A program made the position numbers and the translations under genes. The notes under the pieces are model-generated. The model had not been told where the DNA came from. It did not search any database and saw only the letters and a program-made list of their open reading frames with translations. Source: an uncultured bacterium (GTDB lineage: Bacteria; Cyanobacteriota; Vampirovibrionia; Gastranaerophilales; Gastranaerophilaceae). From it: a stretch of 18,653 nucleotides of DNA. The DNA lies in contig CAMAGQ010000018.1 in NCBI GenBank assembly GCA_945833895.1, forward strand, positions 1-18,653, in the 5' to 3' direction. Below, piece by piece: positions 6,952 through 12,551 of the stretch (position 1 is the first letter of the stretch; the number at the start of each line of letters is the position of its first letter).

Positions 6952-7302
6952 ATGGATGCAGCAGTAAAAAGAAATTTAATTGAAAGAAATTATAATCATA
7001 TTTATGCTCATGAAATGGCTCATAAAACGGCAGGCGGAAGTTTTGCGGGAGCAATAACGATAGAAAGAAATTCTGACGGAATTCCCGTATCTGGACATGT
7101 ACCTATTGCAATGCCTGTATTAGATAAGAGAAATCCGCAAAATACTATTGATCACGCAAATACGGTAATACGTGCAGCACTTGCACCGTCTGATCCTTCA
7201 GGACAGGATTTTAAGGTTGCTAATCAGGCTACGAGAATAAAGATGCAGGCTATGGCATGTAAAACCAAACACCAAGGGAATAAATTAGACGTCAATGCGT
7301 AA
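6952..7302 (+). CDS. Compact HExxH protein resembling the SprA-related family (PF12118)
   Basis: This is a 116-aa protein starting at ATG 6952 (MDAAVKRNLIERNYNHIYAH), placed by the promoter upstream and AGGAG 8 nt before it. It has the zinc-protease motif HEMAH at residues 20-24, then TAGGSFAG and a GxxVSGHVPI-like strand. A C-terminal helical region follows with NTVIRAALAPSDPSGQDFKVANQAT. The run of HExxH, AGG, GHVPI and RAALAPSDPSGQD matches my recollection of SprA-related putative metalloproteases, which are usually longer and have an N-terminal extension missing here. No signal peptide or membrane segment is visible, so a cytoplasmic protein is likely. Activity is not established, and a third zinc ligand is not obvious. 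It is transcribed alone between mutL and ftsZ. Confidence 0.7.
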   Translation: MDAAVKRNLIERNYNHIYAHEMAHKTAGGSFAGAITIERNSDGIPVSGHVPIAMPVLDKRNPQNTIDHANTVIRAALAPSDPSGQDFKVANQATRIKMQAMACKTKHQGNKLDVNA

Positions 7303-7366
7303 AATTTGCATTATACGCTCCAATTAATTATACATATATTACAAAAAGTTCAAATATGTGTAATGT

Positions 7367-7412
7367 TTGATTTTTTGTATATAATATAATTATAACAAAT
7401 TTCATAGGAGGT
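7367..7412 (+). promoter_or_regulatory. ftsZ promoter region and ribosome-binding site
   Basis: TTGATT (7367-7372) lies 18 nt before TATAAC (7391-7396), and two overlapping TATAAT hexamers (7380-7385, 7385-7390) offer alternatives. The strong site TAGGAGGT (7405-7412) precedes the ATG at 7416 by a short spacer. A weak inverted repeat ACATAT/ATATGT (7332-7337, 7354-7359) lies upstream. Which hexamer is used cannot be settled from sequence. Confidence 0.5.
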
Positions 7413-7415
7413 ATA

Positions 7416-8555
7416 ATGGAAAATATCGTATCAGGTTATGACAACAACCACATGTCAAATATAAATCCTACCAAAATAAAAGTCGTCGGTGTCGGCGGCG
7501 GCGGCGGCAATGCGGTGAACAGAATGATTAAAGCAAAACTTGCCGGTGTTGAATTTTGGTTAATGAACACTGATTTACAGGTTTTAACTTACAGTAATGT
7601 GCAGAATAAAATTCAATTGGGTTCTGCAACCACAAAAGGTTTGGGTGCAGGCGGCGATCCGTCAACAGGCGAAAAAGCGGCAATTGAAAATAAAGACGAT
7701 ATTATGAGAGCGCTTGACGGTGCTGATATGGTATTTGTAACAGCAGGCATGGGTGGTGGAACAGGTACAGGTGCTGCTCCTGTTGTTGCTCAAATTGCAA
7801 AAGACTTAGGAATATTAACAATAGCTTTCGTTACAAAACCTTTCACCTGGGAAGGTAAAAAGAGAATGGCTCAAGCGGAAGCAGGTATCGAAAAATTGAA
7901 AAAATATGTTGATGCTATTCTTGTTGTTCCTAACGATAAACTTTTACAGGTTGTTGAACGTCAAATCGGTATCAGAGAAGCGTTCTGCGTTACAGATGAA
8001 GTTCTGTACAGAGGTATTCAAGGTATTTCAGACATCATCACAATTCCCGGCATGATAAATATCGACTTTGCCGATGTTAGAAAAGTTGTTAAAGATTCAG
8101 GTACGGCGTTGATGGGTATCGGACGTGCACAAGGTGAAGGTCGTGCGATTAAAGCAGCTGAAATGGCTATCAATTCACAACTTCTTGAATCTTCTATTGA
8201 TGGTGCGAAAGGTATTATCGTTAATATTACAGGTAGTTCAAATATGACATTGTATGAAATTAATGATGCTACAAATATTATCAACAATGTTGTAAATGAA
8301 GATGCTGATGTAATTATCGGTACCGCGATTAATGAAGCATTCCAAAATGAAATTCAGATTACTGTAATTGCGACAGGATTTGCAGAAAAATCCCAATCGT
8401 CACTAAACTCTCCGCAGTTATCTGCTGCAGAATTTTTCCAAGGAAAAAATACAGCAGCATCAGCGATGAATTCAACTTCGAGTTCTGCTAATATCGGATT
8501 TCCAAAAGTTCCGACTATGACTTTGGATGTTCCTGACTTCTTGAAAAAGAATTAA
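7416..8555 (+). CDS. ftsZ: Cell division protein FtsZ
   Basis: FtsZ is a tubulin-like GTPase that polymerises into the division ring at the inner face of the membrane. The 379-aa protein has the N-terminal Rossmann loop KVVGVGGGGGNAVNRM (22-37), the tubulin signature MGGGTGTGAAPV (112-123), and the synergy-loop sequence GMINIDFADV that completes the GTPase site of the neighbouring subunit. A Ser/Ala/Asn-rich linker of about 40 residues follows. The tail is LDVPDFLKKN, the conserved C-terminal peptide that binds membrane anchors such as FtsA or SepF. The start has a strong Shine-Dalgarno. It is not in a typical division (dcw) cluster: no ftsA or ftsQ is adjacent, and a terminator follows immediately, so it is probably monocistronic. 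Confidence 0.98.
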   Translation: MENIVSGYDNNHMSNINPTKIKVVGVGGGGGNAVNRMIKAKLAGVEFWLMNTDLQVLTYSNVQNKIQLGSATTKGLGAGGDPSTGEKAAIENKDDIMRALDGADMVFVTAGMGGGTGTGAAPVVAQIAKDLGILTIAFVTKPFTWEGKKRMAQAEAGIEKLKKYVDAILVVPNDKLLQVVERQIGIREAFCVTDEVLYRGIQGISDIITIPGMINIDFADVRKVVKDSGTALMGIGRAQGEGRAIKAAEMAINSQLLESSIDGAKGIIVNITGSSNMTLYEINDATNIINNVVNEDADVIIGTAINEAFQNEIQITVIATGFAEKSQSSLNSPQLSAAEFFQGKNTAASAMNSTSSSANIGFPKVPTMTLDVPDFLKKN

Positions 8556-8601
8556 TAAAGGAAATCGGTTTTTCAAATCGAAACTTTAGGATAAAAATTT
8601 C

Positions 8602-8639
8602 AAAACATCTCTGTACAAATTGTACGGGGATGTTTTTTT
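8602..8639 (+). terminator. Rho-independent terminator after ftsZ
   Basis: AACATCTCTGTACA pairs with TGTACGGGGATGTT around a 3-nt AAT loop. The 14-bp stem includes two G-T wobbles and is followed by a T7 run (8633-8639). It closes the ftsZ transcript and separates it from the convergent unknown genes. Confidence 0.92.
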
Positions 8640-8654
8640 ATGGAATTTATTATG

Positions 8655-9236
8655 TTAACCAAGAAAATCTATTTGCTTAAATGTGTCGGTGTCTATTTTT
8701 TGTTCGATTTTTTCGATGTCATTTAAACAATATCCGCCACGCAGGTAGAACTCTTCATTTCCGAGATTATGTTCAACGATTCTGGAGGATGATTCTTTAT
8801 TAAGGGGGTACGGGGTGAAGTTGTCACGGTTTTTAAACTTCAGCCGATATTTCCCAAGTGTTGGAATTTTACTGTAATTCGGATTAGAGGTAACATCTGT
8901 TAAACGTCCGCCGTGGCAAGGTCTTGTACTGGTAATATGCTCACCTGACAGAAGTTTTTGCAACTCGGATTCGTCGACGTATCGATAATACCGTAATCGT
9001 TCACCGCCTAAAACGACCCTGTCAACGACCTCTCGTGATACTCCGTCCTTTTCATAAATATCATAGATGTATTGAAGATAAGGATTTGTTTCTGTTGCTT
9101 GGGGTGTAACACTTTGGGCGATTTTAATCGGTTCTGACTTTATTGCGGTTTGCTCCAATTCGGTTGAAACCTTGTGCGATGCTTTTGAGGGTTTTATTGC
9201 CCCAAAAACTTTTTTCATAAACGGCAAAACTTTCAT
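8655..9236 (-). CDS. Unknown protein, possible ADP-ribosyltransferase-like layout
   Basis: I do not recognise this 193-aa protein with certainty. It has a basic N terminus (MKVLPFMKKVFGAIKPSK), then a Thr/Ala/Gln-rich stretch to about residue 50, then a mixed alpha/beta domain. That domain runs YYRYVDESELQKLLSG (83-98), GGRLTDVTSNPNY (109-121), GKYRLKFKN and NLGNEEFYLRGGY (158-169), and ends LNDIEKIE. The order of an Arg-containing first strand, a central Thr/Ser segment and a late Glu-Glu strand before an 'Iek' helix resembles the R-S-E layout of ADP-ribosyltransferase-like toxins (candidates Arg85, Thr116/Ser117, Glu161/Glu162). This is only a layout match. It is the second gene of a two-gene unit, starting 2 nt after its upstream neighbour ends. 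Confidence 0.6.
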   Translation of the reverse strand: MKVLPFMKKVFGAIKPSKASHKVSTELEQTAIKSEPIKIAQSVTPQATETNPYLQYIYDIYEKDGVSREVVDRVVLGGERLRYYRYVDESELQKLLSGEHITSTRPCHGGRLTDVTSNPNYSKIPTLGKYRLKFKNRDNFTPYPLNKESSSRIVEHNLGNEEFYLRGGYCLNDIEKIEQKIDTDTFKQIDFLG

Positions 9237-9238
9237 AA

Positions 9239-9574
9239 TTATACAACCAGAACTCCATGGCTCATTAAATCTGATAATTCAGTCAGTGCTTGCTGCAAAC
9301 ATCTTGGAACTTTGTTATAAGTTTGAGCAAGTTCTTTTCCTGTTGAATTTGGCGAGATTGCGAGTTGATGATATTGTTTTAGGGTGTCAGCATAACCTGT
9401 ACGTACAATGACGTGTTTTATCCCGTATTGAAATCTGATACAATCGCCGAACTCTTTTTGAGTTCCGTTGAGTAACTTTTTAAATCCTTTGTTAGCCGGA
9501 TCTGCCCATGCTTGAGAATACTTTGGAGTAATCGCATTTAATCCTGCTCGAAAAACTTTTCCTAATACTGTCAT
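9239..9574 (-). CDS. Unknown 111-aa protein, first gene of a two-gene unit
   Basis: I do not recognise this protein. It starts MTVLGKVFRAGLNAITPKYS, with an AAAGGA-type ribosome site upstream on the - strand. It is predicted mostly helical: a central IRFQYGIKHVIVRTGYADTLKQYHQLA and a C-terminal VPRCLQQALTELSDLMSHGVLVV. It has no signal peptide or clear membrane segment. The next gene (193 aa) starts 2 nt downstream and has a similarly basic, VLGKVFxAG-like N terminus, so the two are very likely co-transcribed and may work together. A toxin/partner arrangement is possible but unsupported by any motif in this protein. Confidence 0.65.
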   Translation of the reverse strand: MTVLGKVFRAGLNAITPKYSQAWADPANKGFKKLLNGTQKEFGDCIRFQYGIKHVIVRTGYADTLKQYHQLAISPNSTGKELAQTYNKVPRCLQQALTELSDLMSHGVLVV

Positions 9575-9684
9575 AATTTCCTTTTTCCTTTCTTAACCCG
9601 GAAAAATTTGATTTTCCCTTACTTATATATAAAAACTTTTCAGAACGAAAAATTGCGATACTTGTAACAAAATGTAAATATGAA

Positions 9685-9712
9685 TTTAAAAAGGCTGAAA
9701 CCCTGTTATAAT
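9685..9712 (+). promoter_or_regulatory. Candidate promoter for the 145-aa gene
   Basis: TTTAAA (9685-9690) and TATAAT (9707-9712) are 16 nt apart on the + strand. The -10 box is perfect and the -35 box poor. It would give a leader of about 100 nt that includes the GATAT repeats and the hairpin at 9748-9763. Confidence 0.5.
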
Positions 9713-9716
9713 CCCC

Positions 9717-9731
9717 GATATGATATGATAT
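9717..9731 (+). repeat. Pentanucleotide repeat (GATAT)x3
   Basis: Three perfect GATAT units, followed by GAT, lie in the leader just downstream of a TATAAT box. Short tracts like this can vary in copy number. Here it would alter leader length rather than any reading frame. Confidence 0.75.
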
Positions 9732-9747
9732 GATGAGGTGGCGTGGG

Positions 9748-9772
9748 CAAATTTAAAAATTTGTTTGTTTTT
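9748..9772 (+). promoter_or_regulatory. AT-only leader hairpin followed by a T-rich tract
   Basis: CAAATTT and AAATTTG form a perfect 7-bp palindromic stem with a 2-nt loop (9748-9763), and tttgttttt follows. The stem has almost no G-C pairs, so strength as an attenuator is doubtful. It lies between the candidate promoter and the 145-aa gene. Confidence 0.3.
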
Positions 9773-9817
9773 ATATCTATGTAGGTGGAAGTTAAAATCA
9801 GAAAGGAAAAATTTTTA

Positions 9818-10255
9818 ATGGAAGGTCTCAATCAAGTATCATTTGCTCAGGCTCAACGTCCTCAGGAGCAAAACAAAAAAGGTAGTTACTTATTCCCCGC
9901 TGTAGCCACTGTAACATCAGCAGGTGTCGGTACACTCGCTGGTTATTCTGCTCATAAAACAGCTAAGGCTGCAATAGCAAAGGCTGCAGCAAAGTGTGAT
10001 GAAAACCTTATCAGAAGTGATCTGGCTAAGTTTTTCCACTTCGAAAATGGAATTCCTGAAAACAGTAAAGCATTTTTTGAACATTGCGTAAAATCTAAAT
10101 TGAATTTCGCAAAAGAATGCTTAGAACATACTAAAGACTTTTATAAAGGTGCCGGTTTACATAACGGTATAGCAGCGGGTGGTTGTGTGGCATTAGCGTT
10201 TGGACTTTATAAGTTAATAACAACTCTAATGACTAATCATAAAAAAGAAGCATAG
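9818..10255 (+). CDS. Unknown protein with two Gly/Ala-rich hydrophobic segments
   Basis: I do not recognise this 145-aa protein. I place the start at ATG 9818 because AAAGGA lies 10 nt upstream, although the frame is open from a GTG at 9785. A Gln-rich N terminus (VSFAQAQRPQEQNKK) precedes a first small-residue hydrophobic segment (LFPAVATVTSAGVGTLAGYS, about 25-44). An Ala/Lys helix with charged Lys and Glu residues follows, then a second hydrophobic segment (GIAAGGCVALAFGLYKLI) and a basic tail. This suggests a helical-hairpin membrane protein with a soluble middle of about 65 residues. The 86-aa gene follows after 18 nt with its own strong ribosome site. Confidence 0.7.
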   Translation: MEGLNQVSFAQAQRPQEQNKKGSYLFPAVATVTSAGVGTLAGYSAHKTAKAAIAKAAAKCDENLIRSDLAKFFHFENGIPENSKAFFEHCVKSKLNFAKECLEHTKDFYKGAGLHNGIAAGGCVALAFGLYKLITTLMTNHKKEA

Positions 10256-10273
10256 TACAAAAAGGAGGCAAAT

Positions 10274-10534
10274 ATGAGTGTTAATCATGTAAATTATCCG
10301 GGATGTTATCGTCCTGTAATGGTCGAAGACCATTCAAATCCACAAGTTACGGCGACTGTGAAAAGAGTTAACCATGAAATCAAAATGAATCAAACTGAAA
10401 TTAAGGTTAAATTTTTAGAAGATACATTGAAGGGAACAGATTTATCAAAATCTGAAAGAATCGCACTAGAAGGTATGTTGCGTGAAGCACAGCGTGAATG
10501 GGCTGAGATGAAACGCGAAGCCAATGTGCATTAA
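10274..10534 (+). CDS. Unknown small helical protein
   Basis: I do not recognise this 86-aa protein. AAGGAGG precedes the ATG by 6 nt, and codon use looks like that of its neighbours, so it is very probably translated. The first 25 residues (NHVNYPGCYRPVMVEDHSNP) are non-helical. The rest is highly charged and helical (VKFLEDTLKGTDLSKSERIALEGM and on), consistent with a short coiled coil or helical hairpin. It is co-transcribed with the membrane-type protein upstream and closed by a perfect terminator. Confidence 0.72.
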   Translation: MSVNHVNYPGCYRPVMVEDHSNPQVTATVKRVNHEIKMNQTEIKVKFLEDTLKGTDLSKSERIALEGMLREAQREWAEMKREANVH

Positions 10535-10562
10535 TCGAAATTGATTGGTTAAAGTATTTATC

Positions 10563-10592
10563 GTAAGTCAGGCTTTGCCTGACTTACTTTTT
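10563..10592 (+). terminator. Perfect rho-independent terminator
   Basis: GTAAGTCAGGC and GCCTGACTTAC form an 11-bp perfect stem with a TTT loop, followed by T5 (10588-10592). It ends the two-gene unit of unknown proteins. Confidence 0.95.
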
Positions 10593-10630
10593 GATTATAT
10601 GTACCCATGTTGGTGAGAGGGTGTTTGTCT

Positions 10631-10680
10631 GCTTCCCTCAAGGGGAGGGGACAATGTGGCAAGGCTTCTTCGCTTTGTCC
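10631..10680. repeat. Possible REP-like intergenic element
   Basis: A G-rich palindrome CCCTC-AAGGG-GAGGG (10635-10649) is followed by a second inverted repeat, GGACAA (10649-10654) with TTGTCC (10675-10680). The segment is much more G/C-rich than its surroundings and lies between convergent terminators, a typical place for dispersed palindromic repeats. Only one copy is in the window. Confidence 0.35.
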
Positions 10681-10720
10681 AGGATTGACGATTTTTGTAG
10701 ATTGTCAAAATTTGCGAAAC

Positions 10721-10750
10721 AAAAAAGACTAACTTTCGTTAGTCCTTTTA
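10721..10750 (-). terminator. Terminator of tRNA-Pro (GAAA tetraloop)
   Basis: On the - strand, GACTAAC and GTTAGTC form a 7-bp stem closed by a GAAA tetraloop (10727-10744) and followed by TTTTTT. It begins 9 nt beyond the CCA end of the tRNA, and the stem can be extended by flanking A/T pairs. Confidence 0.92.
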
Positions 10751-10752
10751 AA

Positions 10753-10829
10753 TGGTCGGGATGACACGATTTGAACGTGCGACCCCCTCGTCCCAAGCGA
10801 GGTGCGCTACCAAACTGCGCTACATCCCG
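10753..10829 (-). tRNA. tRNA-Pro(TGG)
   Basis: On the - strand a complete cloverleaf of 77 nt can be drawn. The acceptor stem is CGGGATG with CATCCCG, the D arm includes GTTTGGTAGCGC, and the anticodon arm is CCTCG-CTTGGGA-CGAGG. The T arm contains GTTCAAATC. Loop bases 34-36 are TGG, so it reads proline CCN codons. The CCA end is encoded (10753-10755). Its own terminator follows immediately. Confidence 0.97.
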
Positions 10830-10844
10830 ATATCGGTATTCAAT

Positions 10845-10979
10845 TGTCATGGATGCTTGGTATCTCACAACCCTGAAACTGTCGTTTCGGGTGGTGCGCT
10901 ACCCACACCTTGGAAAGATACTTAATCTTTCTCGTCGGCAGAGTGCTACATCCCGATATAAATATTCGGTCTTTCGACC
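10845..10979 (-). other. Structured segment with partial copies of the tRNA-Pro 5' half
   Basis: This segment lies directly upstream (- strand) of tRNA-Pro. Two blocks repeat tRNA sequence: 10945-10967 matches 10819-10841 (5' end plus upstream flank, 20 of 23 bases), and 10893-10903 matches 10801-10811 exactly (D-arm side). In the tRNA these blocks are 7 nt apart; here they are 41 nt apart. The insert carries a perfect GAAAGAT/ATCTTTC hairpin (10913-10931). CCCTGAAAC/GTTTCGGG forms another hairpin (10871-10891), and GGTC-TTTC-GACC a third (10968-10979). It cannot fold into a normal tRNA. It may be a decayed tRNA copy or an uncharacterised RNA leader. Confidence 0.45.
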
Positions 10980-11058
10980 TCTCTTTAATTCTATGACAAA
11001 AAAATTTAAAGTCAATCATTTTTTTTGTAAAATATCTATTATTATATATCTATTTGTG

Positions 11059-11067
11059 TGGTATAAT
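11059..11067 (+). promoter_or_regulatory. Extended -10 promoter element before the acyltransferase gene
   Basis: TGGTATAAT is a perfect extended -10 (TGn-TATAAT). The expected transcript start is around 11074, only 2-3 nt before the ATG at 11077. No clear -35 hexamer is present, which is compatible with an extended -10 promoter. Confidence 0.55.
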
Positions 11068-11076
11068 TACGATATT

Positions 11077-11745
11077 ATGGTTAGGTTGATAAATAAAAAG
11101 AATAAGACAAAATTTGCGGCTATTGTTATTGCGTGGATGAATATTCAGAAAAGACTGACTTATATCGCGGAATATAACAATCCCGAAATTTCTCCGTGCA
11201 TATATGCAATGTGGCATGGAAATCAGTTTTGTGTTTACGGACTTCCCAATCATGAAAATGTAAATATTTTAATCAGTACGTCTGTTGACGGTGAGATTAT
11301 TTCTGATGCTGCAAGAAGTCTTGGGTTTCAGACTTGTCGCGGGTCTTCCGGCAGGCGGGGGGCTGTTTCCGGAACATTAAAGTTAATTTCTAAATTGAAA
11401 AACGGTGAAGATATTGCGATTATGGTGGATGGTCCTAAAGGGCCGTTGTATTCGGTTAAGCATGGTGCTATAACTCTTGCCAGAGAAGCAGGAGTTCCGA
11501 TTGTGCCTGTTGACTGGTATTCGGATAATTTAACTTTTTTAAGATTTAAAACTTGGGATAAGATGACAACTCCGTTTGGACCTGCTTGGATTTTAAACAC
11601 TTACGGAGAGCCGATTTATGTCGGCGGAAAAACAGATGAAGAAGTTGCGGAAGAGATTAAACAATCACTGTTAAATTTGCAAAAATTAGCACCTGAGCGT
11701 TTCAAAGAGGCTAAAAAATTAAAGTTATGGAAAAAGAAAAAATAA
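11077..11745 (+). CDS. DUF374 lysophospholipid acyltransferase-family protein
   Basis: This is a membrane-associated acyltransferase of the DUF374 family, related to the PlsC/LpxL enzymes that acylate lipids. With the start at ATG 11077 it has 222 aa. The family marks are in order: CIYAMWHGNQ with the HxxxxD-like histidine (41-50), ISTSVDGEI (66-74), CRGSSGRRGA (87-96) and MVDGPKGP (116-123). They are followed by VKHGAITLAREAGVPIVPV. The frame is open further upstream, through the tRNA region, but that is not coding. ATG 10993 is an alternative start. There is no Shine-Dalgarno at either ATG. The lipid substrate is unknown. Neighbours for peptidoglycan and glycan work suggest an envelope lipid. 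It overlaps the next gene by 19 nt. Confidence 0.88.
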   Translation: MVRLINKKNKTKFAAIVIAWMNIQKRLTYIAEYNNPEISPCIYAMWHGNQFCVYGLPNHENVNILISTSVDGEIISDAARSLGFQTCRGSSGRRGAVSGTLKLISKLKNGEDIAIMVDGPKGPLYSVKHGAITLAREAGVPIVPVDWYSDNLTFLRFKTWDKMTTPFGPAWILNTYGEPIYVGGKTDEEVAEEIKQSLLNLQKLAPERFKEAKKLKLWKKKK

Positions 11746-12551
11746 AAGTATCTATTCTTCAAATGTCGTCAGTTCTTGGTGATGTTGAAGTAAATATTAA
11801 TAAGGTAAGTTCTATTGTTGAAAATGAATTGCCTGAGGATTCAGACGTTTTGGTGTTGCCGGAAGTTTGGACGGTCGGTTGGGATTGCAGTGCTTTTAGA
11901 AGTTCTGCACAATCTCTTGTTGAGGGGTCTGTGCATGATTTTCTCTCTGGGCTTGCTAAAAAATATAATGTGAATATTATCGGCGGAAGTTATATTACAT
12001 ATATTGACGGAAAGTATTACAACACTTGTCCTGTGTTTGACAGAGGCGGAAATCTTGTTGCAAGTTACTCCAAAAATCATTTGTATTCGTATTACGGATG
12101 TGATGAAGATAAATTTGTAAGTGTCGGGATTTCTCCCGTTATGGTTGAATTAGACGGTGTTAAGTTCGGGCTGACAATTTGTTATGATATAAGATTTCCA
12201 GAAATTTACAGGGCTTATATGAAAGCGGGGGCAGATGTTTTGGTTAACTGTGCGGCATGGGGTTCTAAAAAGCCTGTACCGTGGGAAGTTATGACAAAAT
12301 CCCGTGCGGTCGAAAATCAATGTTATATGATTGCTTTAACTCAATCGGGTTACATAAAAGACGGAGAATATAATTTGGGCGAGTCCAGAATAATTGATTA
12401 TAAAGGTGATGAAATTTCTTCGATTATGGAGGGTGAAGGAATTGCATCGGGTGTTTTGAATATGGCTTTGATGTATGATTTTAGAAGTAAATCTCCAACA
12501 ATTAGAGATATAAAAGATAGTTACGAGGTGAAATTATTATGCAAAAGATAA
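11727..12551 (+). CDS. Carbon-nitrogen hydrolase (nitrilase family)
   Basis: This is a 274-aa nitrilase-superfamily amidohydrolase. The catalytic triad is complete: Glu46 (LPEVW), Lys116 (YSKNHLY) and Cys152 (LTICYDIRFPE). CYDIRFPE with a YSKxHL lysine motif is typical of the branch that includes omega-amidase (Nit2) and related C-N hydrolases, which remove ammonia from alpha-keto amides or similar small amides. It is probably cytoplasmic, having no signal peptide. The precise substrate is not readable. Its start lies inside the end of the acyltransferase gene and its own end overlaps the next gene by 13 nt, so translation across the three genes is probably coupled. Confidence 0.92.
   Translation: MEKEKIKVSILQMSSVLGDVEVNINKVSSIVENELPEDSDVLVLPEVWTVGWDCSAFRSSAQSLVEGSVHDFLSGLAKKYNVNIIGGSYITYIDGKYYNTCPVFDRGGNLVASYSKNHLYSYYGCDEDKFVSVGISPVMVELDGVKFGLTICYDIRFPEIYRAYMKAGADVLVNCAAWGSKKPVPWEVMTKSRAVENQCYMIALTQSGYIKDGEYNLGESRIIDYKGDEISSIMEGEGIASGVLNMALMYDFRSKSPTIRDIKDSYEVKLLCKR

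Noticed and set aside
9172..9411. 79-aa + strand frame over the two unknown - strand genes
   Set aside because: It has no ribosome site and covers the junction of two - strand genes that each have better starts or spacing.
10845..10967. A second functional tRNA next to tRNA-Pro
   Set aside because: No cloverleaf with a matching acceptor stem, T arm and CCA can be formed despite the tRNA-Pro-like 5' block.
10845..10967. 4.5S SRP RNA, because of the cggGATGTAGC string
   Set aside because: The conserved GGAA/AGCAGCC apical region of SRP RNA is missing, and the string is explained by similarity to tRNA-Pro.
10771..11076. Long open frame upstream of the DUF374 gene as an N-terminal extension
   Set aside because: It translates the antisense of tRNA-Pro and the structured tRNA-like segment. 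The family core starts near 11077, where an extended -10 element also lies.
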